Translations under genes and position numbers: made by a program
NCBI RefSeq assembly: GCF_013359935.1
Contig: NZ_JABMCB010000206.1
Span: 496,001 to 560,000, forward strand
Length of the DNA stretch: 64,000 nt
Direction of reading: 5' to 3'
Origin: Paenibacillus xylanilyticus
GTDB lineage: Bacteria > Bacillota > Bacilli > Paenibacillales > Paenibacillaceae
Shown: positions 17,688-25,018 of the stretch, one piece after another
Numbering within the stretch: the stretch's first letter is position 1
Layout: the number at the start of each line of letters is the position of its first letter
The notes under the pieces: model-generated
What the model saw: the letters and a program-made list of their open reading frames with translations, nothing else
Told to the model about the DNA's origin: nothing
The model's database searches: none

Positions 17688-19082
17688 CTACTGCATGCGT
17701 CTCAGGCCCTTGGGCAAACGATTCTTTAATTGTCCTGCACTGGCTTTTCCCCAACCGAGCGGAAGTCCATGAACAGTCACGAGTGTCCAACCATTGAGTT
17801 CGCTGTCGGCGGGAAGGCTCTCACCACGAAGGTAAGCGGCTGCTTGGCTGCTCTCCACGTCGAGAGAGATGTGCTGCATGTTACTGGCCTCATGTTGTCC
17901 AAGAGCCAGTGCCAAAGCATGAGCAGGCTCAAACCGCCCTTTCTTCCAGTCACCGACATGAAGTCCCGGGCGCGGCAATTTTAATCCGTTTAATCGATCA
18001 TCTGTAAGCAGCTGTGCAGCATGCTCTGGCAGTACATATAATGCTTCGCCAAAGAGCAGGGGTCTGCCTGTCCCATTGGCAATAGCCACTTTATGTTCGG
18101 AGCTCCAGGCACGATACGCATTCCAGGCGGAATTCACTTCTTTGGACGAGGAGCTTTGACGCGGGCCCTTGCCTTTTTTGTCTTTGCGTTTGGGCGGTTG
18201 ATCGTCCTGTTCCACGGATGCAGACGCCTGCGTTCCTGCTTTGCTCACTACAGCCACAAAATGTCCCTCACCCTGAGCCAGATGGGGCCAGATTCGTTCG
18301 GTCCGCACCAGGGACAGATCAGGATAGGCGGCAACCAAACGTTCCATCATGCCTTCATTTTCTTCGCGATTGAAGGTACAGGTGGAATAAGCCAAGGTTC
18401 CGCCCGGTTTAAGCATGATATAGGCATCCTGCAAAATGTCCCATTGTCTGTTTACACAAAGGGTTACCAGATTGTCGCTCCATTCGGTCACTGCATCCGG
18501 ATCTTTGCGGAACATGCCTTCACCAGAGCAAGGGGCATCCAGCATGATCCGGTCAAAGGCACCCGGAAAACGAGCTGACAATTCCCCAGGGGCTGCGCTG
18601 GTAACAACGACGGAAGAAAGGCCCATCCGTTCCACGTTTTCTGCCAGAATCTTGGCGCGGGCCGGATGGATTTCGTTAGAAACCAGCAGACCTCGATCCT
18701 CCATGAGTGAGGCGATGTGAGTGGTTTTGCCGCCTGGAGCTGCCGCGAGATCCAGAATGATCTCACCCGGCTGTGGATTCAGCATTTCCACTGCCGACAT
18801 GGCAGAAGGTTCCTGAATATAGTATAGTCCTGCAGCATGATATACATGTTTGCCAGGACGTTCATTGGGAGGGTAATAATAACCCGTTTCGCACCAGGGT
18901 ACCTTGGTCAGGTCAAAATGCTCAATAACCTGTTTTTTTAATTCATTTGTGGTTTTAATTGAGTTGAATCGCAGCCCCTGCACACGGGGGTGTTGGTAGC
19001 TGTTGATAAATGCTTCTGCTTCTGAGCCGAGCATTTCCCGAATATGATGTATATACGACTCAGGGAGTGAAGGCTTGCCCAT
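17688..19082 (-). CDS. RsmF-type rRNA m5C methyltransferase, copy 2
   Basis: 464 residues with the same architecture as the protein at 12294: DLAAAPGGKTTHIA, MLDAPCSGEGMFRKDPD and YSTCTFNREEN, both catalytic cysteines present, and an RsmF-type C-terminal region ending KASAGQLKNRLPKGLRRM. The linker is shorter and Lys/Ser-rich rather than Arg-rich. It probably methylates a different cytosine of rRNA or tRNA. The ATG is preceded by AAAGGAGAA. The two copies differ throughout, so this is an old duplication rather than a recent tandem one. Confidence 0.85.
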   Translation of the reverse strand: MGKPSLPESYIHHIREMLGSEAEAFINSYQHPRVQGLRFNSIKTTNELKKQVIEHFDLTKVPWCETGYYYPPNERPGKHVYHAAGLYYIQEPSAMSAVEMLNPQPGEIILDLAAAPGGKTTHIASLMEDRGLLVSNEIHPARAKILAENVERMGLSSVVVTSAAPGELSARFPGAFDRIMLDAPCSGEGMFRKDPDAVTEWSDNLVTLCVNRQWDILQDAYIMLKPGGTLAYSTCTFNREENEGMMERLVAAYPDLSLVRTERIWPHLAQGEGHFVAVVSKAGTQASASVEQDDQPPKRKDKKGKGPRQSSSSKEVNSAWNAYRAWSSEHKVAIANGTGRPLLFGEALYVLPEHAAQLLTDDRLNGLKLPRPGLHVGDWKKGRFEPAHALALALGQHEASNMQHISLDVESSQAAAYLRGESLPADSELNGWTLVTVHGLPLGWGKASAGQLKNRLPKGLRRMQ

Positions 19083-19105
19083 GTATTAATGTTCTCCTTT
19101 TCATT

Positions 19106-19152
19106 AGCTTACCTGCATGGCCTTTTCCGAAAAACGGCAGGTGCTGTAAGCT
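19106..19152. repeat. Inverted repeat upstream of the rsmF-like copy 2 gene
   Basis: AGCTTAC-CTGC and its partner GCAG-GTgct-GTAAGCT form an imperfect hairpin in the divergent region between the methyltransferase and glycosyltransferase genes; no T tract, so it may be an operator or mRNA leader structure. Confidence 0.35.
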
Positions 19153-19273
19153 GCAACGTTGTTGTTAAAATGGTGGGGAATACACAGTTATTTCTTTACT
19201 GAAACATACGTTCTAATATATCATGATTGTAGATGTACTGAAAAGACTGAAGCTAGAAAGGGGGAAACTAACG

Positions 19274-20404
19274 GTGAAATTGCTGCAGGCGCTTTTCTTT
19301 CCTCCGGAGCAGCCCGGAGGTGTATCCTCTATGATACCGTATATGCAGGAGAGGTTTACAACTCCGAGGTGGGAGATGGACCTGTTCTCGCTGCCGAAGC
19401 GAATCCGCAACAAGGGCAGAGAGGACGTGCAGTTCGAAACGTTCGATTGGACCCTATATCAGGAGAGTCCGGTCGTTCAAAAATATATGCAGACGTACCG
19501 TGATTATTTATGGTGGACTAAACTGCGCATTCAGAAACCCTACGACTTGATTCATGCTCACCACCCCATTGCAGGTCTGGCCATGAAGAATGTATTTCCA
19601 GATACACCGCTTATTCAGACCATTCACTCAAGTTATGAGCGGGAGTTGATCCTGAATGGTCGAATTGAGCCGGACGGTCTGGAACATCAGTTTCTTCTCG
19701 CCATATACGGCGAACTTGAGCATCAGGCAGAGCGACTGTTAACCGTCTCGGATTCATTTAGGCGGTATTTGACACCCTATGTGAAGCAGCCCGACGTGAT
19801 TGGCATTATTCCGAACGGTTTCGATGAAAAACGCTTCAAACCCATTCCTCATGACAATGCCATTCCACAACTGGTAACAGTGTGCCGACTTGTTCCTGCC
19901 AAAGGACTTGATATTTTATTTAAAGCGTGCGCGGAACTCAAAGGGCGGGGACATGACTATGTTTTGCATATTATCGGGGATGGTCCGATTCGACCTGATT
20001 TGGAAGAGTTGGCACAGCGGCTGGGCATATATAACGAAACCATTTTTTACGGATACACGCTGCATCCTGAGGAATTCATGCCATTCTTTGATATATTCGT
20101 ACTTCCTTCCCGTGCGGAGGCATTCGGATCCGTATTTGCCGAAGCAGCACTGAGCTGCCTTGCCCTTATAGGCACCGATGTGGGCGGAATACCCGAACAG
20201 ATCGAGAACGGCAGCAACGGGCTGCTGGTGCCTCCAGAGGATCCGCCAGCACTTGCTGAGGCGCTGGAAAAAGTCATGCTGGATCCCTCGTATCGCTACG
20301 AACTTGCACGCTCGGCATGTGAGAAAGCCAAGACGCATTACTCTTTGGGCAGATCGGTTAACGAACTGAAAAAAATGTACCTGCAATATGCGAACAAGGA
20401 ATAG
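19274..20404 (+). CDS. GT4-family glycosyltransferase
   Basis: 376 residues with a GT-B fold. Donor-site motifs are in the C-terminal half: EAFGSVFAEAALS (E-x7-E) and GTDVGGIPEQIENGSNGLLV. The N-terminal FPPEQPGGVSSMIPYM segment is the acceptor-side GGV loop. Retaining GT4 enzymes use nucleotide sugars to build polysaccharides, spore-coat glycans or glycolipids; no partners nearby narrow this. The GTG at 19274 follows AAAGGGGGAAA with good spacing; the longer frame from ATG 19223 lacks a site. Confidence 0.85.
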   Translation: MKLLQALFFPPEQPGGVSSMIPYMQERFTTPRWEMDLFSLPKRIRNKGREDVQFETFDWTLYQESPVVQKYMQTYRDYLWWTKLRIQKPYDLIHAHHPIAGLAMKNVFPDTPLIQTIHSSYERELILNGRIEPDGLEHQFLLAIYGELEHQAERLLTVSDSFRRYLTPYVKQPDVIGIIPNGFDEKRFKPIPHDNAIPQLVTVCRLVPAKGLDILFKACAELKGRGHDYVLHIIGDGPIRPDLEELAQRLGIYNETIFYGYTLHPEEFMPFFDIFVLPSRAEAFGSVFAEAALSCLALIGTDVGGIPEQIENGSNGLLVPPEDPPALAEALEKVMLDPSYRYELARSACEKAKTHYSLGRSVNELKKMYLQYANKE

Positions 20405-20426
20405 ATTCATCAAAAATAAAGGGATG

Positions 20427-20453
20427 AAGCCGCTGTGAAAAACAGCGGCTTTT
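20427..20453 (+). terminator. Terminator after the GT4 gene
   Basis: AAGCCGCTGT/ACAGCGGCTT stem with a GAAAA loop and a short T run; lies between convergent genes. Confidence 0.8.
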
Positions 20454-20507
20454 GGTCTTGATAATCTGCGTATTATCGATCAACGGATTTCAGTTATAGA
20501 TTGCAAG

Positions 20508-21566
20508 TTACAAATTTTTATGCCTCGCGCGAAAACTGCCCCAGCGGTCGGTTACCAACCTTCCGGCCCAGAATAGAGCAAGACTCCCGAAAATCGGGTA
20601 CAGAATGGATAAAAGGGAGCTGAAACCAAACTGGCTGAGTGAGTAGCACAGCAGCATAATGGTTAATGTTATTAATCTGGGGTGGACTTGCAAGTGCTGA
20701 CCAAGCTGAAGGGTCATGCCATAGATATCTGCGACGAATGTAGTGAATATTTCCATGAATATCAGAGTTACATACACGGATTGCACAGCCCATCCAAGTT
20801 GGAAGGCAATGCTCCCCATTGGAATCTCAAATTGCATGATACCGGGCATCTGGGCTGACATGGCGAAGTGGGCGGCAAGAAGCATGAAGCCTACGCCTAT
20901 TCCGCCGAATACACCGCCCCACTTCAGCACGTTACGATTTCGGATCTGATTGCCTACCGGCACCAAGACGGCTTGGGCCAGTACCAGATTGAAGGATGAA
21001 TACAATAGTGGAGAAAGCCACACCTGTACAGGATGGGCATCTGTAGTCAGCGTAATAAACCGTAAAGCACCAGGATGGTGTATGGTGCTTGTAATCATAA
21101 GCAAGGACAACAGGAGCATCATCGGAACCACAATGCTATTCATTTGCAGTATGGCTTTGATACCTCGTCCAAGAAGCAGGTATGTTCCCACAATCGTGAG
21201 GATCAAACCAGTCTGGTAATGCAGTCCAAGATGCTCCACGAAGACCGAGCCTGCTCCGGCAAGCATTACACTGTTTACACCAATGAGAATCAAAAGTGTT
21301 AACCAGGTAATCCATTTGCCTGCCTTGTGCCCGAACAAATGCTTATTAAGATCTTCATAAGAGCGGGAGCCCGTATCATGGGCGATCAGCATCATTTTGG
21401 TGCCCAGCCAGACAAAGAGCATGGTGGATAAGCCGATGGTGACGGTGGCCCATTTGCCATACTGGGTAAAAAACTGCAATATTTCCTGCCCTGTCGCGAA
21501 GCCGGCTCCTACAACCGTTCCGATGTATGTAAATGCGATCTGCAGCACCCGGAATGCCTGTTTCAT
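20508..21566 (-). CDS. YkvI-family membrane protein (APC-like transporter)
   Basis: 352 residues, about ten hydrophobic helices. The first helix reads FTYIGTVVGAGFATGQEI, containing the broken-helix GxGFATG motif of the LeuT/APC fold that defines the YkvI (COG3949) family. Members are thought to be cation-coupled transporters but the solute is unknown. The ATG follows GAGGGG. Nothing next to it suggests a substrate. Confidence 0.8.
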   Translation of the reverse strand: MKQAFRVLQIAFTYIGTVVGAGFATGQEILQFFTQYGKWATVTIGLSTMLFVWLGTKMMLIAHDTGSRSYEDLNKHLFGHKAGKWITWLTLLILIGVNSVMLAGAGSVFVEHLGLHYQTGLILTIVGTYLLLGRGIKAILQMNSIVVPMMLLLSLLMITSTIHHPGALRFITLTTDAHPVQVWLSPLLYSSFNLVLAQAVLVPVGNQIRNRNVLKWGGVFGGIGVGFMLLAAHFAMSAQMPGIMQFEIPMGSIAFQLGWAVQSVYVTLIFMEIFTTFVADIYGMTLQLGQHLQVHPRLITLTIMLLCYSLSQFGFSSLLSILYPIFGSLALFWAGRLVTDRWGSFRARHKNL

Positions 21567-21770
21567 GCGTTTCCCCTCTCAGGCCCCTGAATAGTTTGGA
21601 CATGCGGGTACCATGGTACAAGGTATGCTTGACTCTGGAAACTCATGACAATCGGGAGAAGCTTTACGTTCCTTATCCGGGCTAAAGTTGGGGGAAAGGC
21701 GATTTCGCTTGAACTGACAGCCTTATCTATGATACTTTTACCTCATAGGATAGGCTTGGGAGGTCAAATC

Positions 21771-22352
21771 ATGGAAGTATTGAAACAACGAATTTTACAA
21801 GAAGGCGTAGTCATCTCGGATCAGGTGCTGAAGCTGGACGGATTATTGAATCATCAGATTGATCCTGCTTTGACGATGGAGATGGGGCGCGAGTTTGCTG
21901 CTCGTTTTCGTGAAAGTGGAGTGACCCGGGTCATTACGGTAGAGTCTTCAGGGATTCCGGTTGCATTTGCCGCCGCTCATGAACTTGGGGTGCCGCTTGT
22001 ATTTGCCCGTCGCAAAAAGACGCTTCTGGCTGATCCTGATGCCTACTGTGAACGCGTACCTTCCTTTACCAAAGGGATTGTAACTGATATTATGGTATCC
22101 CGCGAATACATTCATGAGAATGACCGTATTTTGTTTATAGACGATATCATCGCCAACGGAGATGCTGCCCGCGGTGTCATTAAAATTATCGAGCGTTCGG
22201 GCGCGGAGCTCGTCGGATTCGGCGTGGTTGTCGAGAAATGTTTTCAGGCAGGAGCACGCACCATCCGCGAACAGGGCATACCGGTTGAAGCCTTGGTGCG
22301 CATTCGTTCACTGAACGATGGGACCGTGCAATTCGACGATAACGAAATGTGA
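21771..22352 (+). CDS. xpt: Xanthine phosphoribosyltransferase
   Basis: 193 residues, the usual length. PRPP-binding loop ILFIDDIIANGDAARG near residue 125, substrate-side ESSGIPVAFAAAHELG near residue 60 and FARRKK following. It converts xanthine plus PRPP to XMP in purine salvage. ATG 21771 follows TGGGAGG; upstream frame extension is not protein-like. In Bacillus it is followed by the permease gene pbuX and preceded by a purine riboswitch; neither is visible here. Confidence 0.9.
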   Translation: MEVLKQRILQEGVVISDQVLKLDGLLNHQIDPALTMEMGREFAARFRESGVTRVITVESSGIPVAFAAAHELGVPLVFARRKKTLLADPDAYCERVPSFTKGIVTDIMVSREYIHENDRILFIDDIIANGDAARGVIKIIERSGAELVGFGVVVEKCFQAGARTIREQGIPVEALVRIRSLNDGTVQFDDNEM

Positions 22353-22391
22353 CAGTTTCAAGGAAAAGGGCCTATTTTTTGAACAATGCCT

Positions 22392-22419
22392 TTGCATGAC
22401 CGCGGATTTCATTTATAAT
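22392..22419 (+). promoter_or_regulatory. SigA-type promoter for the 109-aa protein gene
   Basis: TTGCAT, 16-bp spacer, perfect TATAAT, about 30 nt before the ATG. Confidence 0.65.
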
Positions 22420-22449
22420 GGGGTTATGTTAGGGAGAGGAGGCAACACC

Positions 22450-22779
22450 ATGGGGAACCAACCGGCATCAGAACAATTCTTTATTGAAAAGCTGGCGGAG
22501 TCGAAAGTTCATTTTGAACGTGCCCTGGATTGTAAACATACGGAATTCGATGACCTTTATCCCTATATGATTGAACATCCTCAATTTTTCTGGTACAAAC
22601 GCTATGTTGCCTGGTCAGAGTTGCTGACAATTGTAGGCTTGTGCGAAGAGTTGTCCTTCTCTTGGAAAGAACAATTTACACCGCATCAAGTGGAGTACCT
22701 TGAAGAACGTGTGATGTCCGCCAAAGTGCTTGATTTTTGGTTCGAGAAGAACGACAGCAAAGAGCACGCGCAGCGGTAA
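22450..22779 (+). CDS. Conserved-looking protein of unknown function (109 aa)
   Basis: The ATG lies 8 nt after AGAGGAGG and behind a good promoter, so expression is well supported. The protein is helical, rich in aromatic residues (PQFFWYKRYVAWSELL), has no signal peptide and ends in a charged tail. I do not recognise a family. It is monocistronic, closed by a strong terminator at 22831. Confidence 0.65.
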   Translation: MGNQPASEQFFIEKLAESKVHFERALDCKHTEFDDLYPYMIEHPQFFWYKRYVAWSELLTIVGLCEELSFSWKEQFTPHQVEYLEERVMSAKVLDFWFEKNDSKEHAQR

Positions 22780-22830
22780 CTTTCAGTCGGGACATTTTTC
22801 GAATGACATGACAGTCCAATACAGTCACGT

Positions 22831-22866
22831 GAGACCTAAATGACTTTTCATTTAGGTCTCTTTTTG
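22831..22866 (+). terminator. Strong terminator
   Basis: Perfect 13-bp stem GAGACCTAAATGA/TCATTTAGGTCTC with a CTTT loop and five T residues. Confidence 0.93.
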
Positions 22867-22897
22867 TAAATAAATTTGGAACATAGGAGCCATAGAC

Positions 22898-23116
22898 ATG
22901 ATTAGTGATGCAGAATTGGATGCACTGCGCTTATCGGGTGAAAAAGTAAGAGTGATACGGGACGGGCTGGAATCCAACGATGTAACCGGGATTGTCGTTG
23001 CCTGGGATGGGGAACAGGTGCTCATCCGCCGCCAGAACAGACGCGTGGTCAAGTTGGATCGTAACTATCGTTATCAGCTCTTTAGCGAACCGCGTCAAAG
23101 CCCGCTCAGTGAATAA
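22898..23116 (+). CDS. Small protein of unknown function (72 aa)
   Basis: 72 residues with an AGGAG site before the ATG. The segment VRVIRDGLESNDVTGIVVAWDGEQVLIRRQNRRVVKL reads as a small beta-barrel (SH3-like) with two basic clusters, as seen in minor RNA- or DNA-binding proteins; this is inference from pattern only. It is followed by the CMD-family gene about 120 nt downstream. Confidence 0.55.
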   Translation: MISDAELDALRLSGEKVRVIRDGLESNDVTGIVVAWDGEQVLIRRQNRRVVKLDRNYRYQLFSEPRQSPLSE

Positions 23117-23235
23117 AAGAGACCCGGTCCGATGCATGGAATTACCATGGATGTTTTGGCATAATTGCACCACTCGGGAGAGAAGATAGGTACAGCGAGA
23201 AGGTAACATATCAGCTGAGAGGATGTGCAATAGCC

Positions 23236-23565
23236 ATGACATTGATGAATGATAAGGTTCATGCTTATAAGGATCAGATTGGAGAATTAAGCAACGCGTT
23301 GCCTGGGGTGGTGAAATCGTACCATGAGTTTACCGGGGAATGCTTTCAGTCAGGTGCCATTGATGCCAAAACCAAGCAGCTGATTGCTCTCGGAATCGGA
23401 TTGTTTGCCAATAACGAGGTATGTACGTTTTACCATGTGGAAGAGGCCCGTGCAAAGGGTGCAACCGACCAGGAAATTATGGAGACGGTAGCGGTAGCAG
23501 GAGCCGTTGGTGGCGGTCACGCGCTGTCACAAGGCGCAATGCGTGTACAAAAAGCATTGCACTAG
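23236..23565 (+). CDS. Carboxymuconolactone decarboxylase/AhpD-family protein
   Basis: 109 residues of the CMD fold: AIDAKTKQLIALGIGLF, then NEVCTFYHVEEARAKGATDQEIMETVAVA. The usual AhpD-type CxxC is reduced to a single Cys followed by a His (CTFYH), so a peroxidase-coupled disulfide role is doubtful and the activity is unknown. Two closely spaced ATGs (23236, 23245) could start it; GAGAGGA lies upstream. Confidence 0.8.
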   Translation: MTLMNDKVHAYKDQIGELSNALPGVVKSYHEFTGECFQSGAIDAKTKQLIALGIGLFANNEVCTFYHVEEARAKGATDQEIMETVAVAGAVGGGHALSQGAMRVQKALH

Positions 23566-23601
23566 GTTCTCCTTGAGAATGAGTAAGCATAGCAAGACAG
23601 A

Positions 23602-23637
23602 AAAACAGGCCCTGGATTGATCCGGAGCCTGTTTTTT
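23602..23637 (+). terminator. Terminator after the CMD-family gene
   Basis: AACAGGC/GCCTGTT stem with an internal GAT/ATC helix and six T residues. Confidence 0.85.
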
Positions 23638-23644
23638 GTCCAAC

Positions 23645-24115
23645 TTATATTTTTCCGAGCATCTTGTTATACATAAATTGTCCAGTTACCCGGCGTGCGG
23701 TAACGTAACGTGTGTTAAAATACGGATTTGATAATTTGGTAATGCTGACACCTTTGCTGCTGGAGGCATGAGCGAACTGTCCGCCACCAATGTATACGCC
23801 TGTGTGTGAAATGCCTTTGCCTGAAGTGTTGAAAAACACCAGATCACCTGTCCGCAGATTCGCTTTGGATACCGGAGTACCTGCTTTGGCTTGCTGTTGT
23901 GATGTACGTGGTAATTCAATACTATATTTTTCAAAAATATATCTCATAAACCCAGAGCAATCAAAACCGGCCAGCGTCGTGCCGCCCCACTTGTAAGGTA
24001 TGCCAGTCATGCTGTTAACGACGGTGTTGATACTGCTTGCCTCAGTGCTTGCTGCACCGGATGTAAATAGAATGGCTGCTCCAAAAATAGAAATGATAAG
24101 CTTTTTCAAAATCAA
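23645..24115 (-). CDS. Secreted NlpC/P60 endopeptidase
   Basis: 156 residues. A signal peptide (about residues 1-27) is followed by one NlpC/P60 domain: catalytic Cys in GFDCSGFMRYIF, His in ISHTGVYIG and the third polar residue in FAHASSSKG. Such enzymes cut D-Glu-mesoDAP bonds in wall peptides; the lack of LysM or SH3 domains suggests a small freely secreted hydrolase. The start is TTG (24113-24115) just after AAGGGAG; no ATG gives a better signal peptide. It is preceded by a c-di-AMP riboswitch, which fits control of wall lysis by turgor signalling. Confidence 0.88.
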   Translation of the reverse strand: MILKKLIISIFGAAILFTSGAASTEASSINTVVNSMTGIPYKWGGTTLAGFDCSGFMRYIFEKYSIELPRTSQQQAKAGTPVSKANLRTGDLVFFNTSGKGISHTGVYIGGGQFAHASSSKGVSITKLSNPYFNTRYVTARRVTGQFMYNKMLGKI

Positions 24116-24129
24116 TGTTCTCCCTTCGA

Positions 24130-24236
24130 TGCCTACGGAGTTAGCTAAGGGTTCGGTAGAAGGTTCCCTATATTTCCTATGTATAAGAATAATTCACCCA
24201 AAATGGTTCCCCCGTTTTCAAACATGAAACTCGGCA
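24130..24236 (-). ncRNA. c-di-AMP riboswitch (ydaO/yuaA class)
   Basis: Read on the minus strand, the leader has the conserved blocks of the ydaO aptamer in order: CGGGGGAACCA, GGGTGAAT, AGGGAACCTTCTACC, GAACCCTTAGCTAACTCCGTAGGC. TGCC (24233-24236) and GGCA (24130-24133) can close P1. The aptamer ends about 5 nt before the ribosome binding site of the NlpC/P60 gene, leaving no room for a terminator. Ligand binding is known to switch such genes off. Confidence 0.88.
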
Positions 24237-24268
24237 ATTGAATAATTAAGTTTTTGTAACCTTTTGAA

Positions 24269-24297
24269 ACTATATTGCATAAATGCGTAATTGTCAA
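24269..24297 (-). promoter_or_regulatory. SigA promoter of the riboswitch-NlpC/P60 unit
   Basis: On the minus strand: consensus TTGACA (24292-24297), 17-bp spacer, TATAGT (24269-24274), about 30 nt upstream of the aptamer. Confidence 0.85.
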
Positions 24298-24535
24298 ACG
24301 TTTCTTCCTCCTTCAATGTTAACGGAATTCAAGACTTTTTGCAGAATAGAGTAGTTCCGAATGATTATTTATGATGACAAAAAAGTAATTTGTGTTTCAA
24401 CAGGGGAGAATTTGGACAAATATTTTGATTGGAGTAAAAAGAGAAGAGACGATTCGTTTCCGACATGTAAAGTGAGGTCATTCTGACTTCAGCGCTCTAT
24501 ATATGCCTTTGTGATATATCCATTTATTTTAAGTG
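24298..24535. other. Intergenic region between the NlpC/P60 promoter and the tRNA promoter
   Basis: AT-rich spacer with no protein-like frame and no clear structure other than the promoters on either side. Confidence 0.4.
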
Positions 24536-24564
24536 TTGACACTATGAATTCCACATGATATATT
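24536..24564 (+). promoter_or_regulatory. SigA promoter of tRNA-Leu
   Basis: Consensus TTGACA, 17-bp spacer, TATATT, 44 nt before the tRNA. Confidence 0.8.
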
Positions 24565-24607
24565 ATTTATTGTCGCCGCGATAGATTATCCCGGAGATAT
24601 ACCATAT

Positions 24608-24692
<85 letters not shown>

Positions 24693-24704
24693 TCATAAGA
24701 AAAG

Positions 24705-24748
24705 AAAAGGTTTCTCGTTAGGCTAACGCCTGCGAGAGACCTTTTTTT
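24705..24748 (+). terminator. Terminator after tRNA-Leu
   Basis: AAAAGGT-TCTCG pairs with CGAGA-ACCTTTT, with a nested AGGC-TAAC-GCCT hairpin and seven T residues. Confidence 0.88.
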
Positions 24749-24899
24749 ATGTCTTTTTTGAGGAACGGAACTCCCAACTCTATTGAGGATTTGCCACTTG
24801 ATTGAGGCGTAACAAAAGATAATTCATTTTGGTCTATACCTGAGGTAAAAGGAAAAATGTCTGTTCTATGGCTGATTTGCCCCCGTAATCAAGGTGAAA

Positions 24900-24953
24900 T
24901 GTACGCAAAATGCCGAATTGTACCTATCCCGGAAATAGTACATCCACTATTCT
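24900..24953 (+). promoter_or_regulatory. Putative AraC-type operator and promoter of the GH27-SLH gene
   Basis: Direct repeats TGTACGC (24900-24906) and TGTACCT (24919-24925), 19 bp apart, sit upstream of a TATTCT -10 candidate (24948-24953) with no recognisable -35, as expected for an activator-dependent promoter. The same arrangement precedes the first permease gene at 31530-31585. The rest of 24750-24900 shows nothing else. Confidence 0.5.
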
Positions 24954-24963
24954 CTTCTCGTAA

Positions 24964-24977
24964 GGAAAGCGCTATCA
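24964..24977 (+). promoter_or_regulatory. CcpA cre-like box before the GH27-SLH gene
   Basis: GGAAAGCGCTATCA matches the cre consensus TGWAARCGYTWNCW at 13 of 14 positions and lies just downstream of the -10 candidate, a position suited to repression by CcpA in the presence of preferred sugars. Confidence 0.6.
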
Positions 24978-25018
24978 TGAATGGCTTGAATTCACATTTC
25001 AGAGGGGGTAGGGATGAT

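Noticed and set aside
21567..21770. Purine riboswitch before xpt
   Set aside because: The conserved purine aptamer blocks known from B. subtilis xpt are not present in this short gap.
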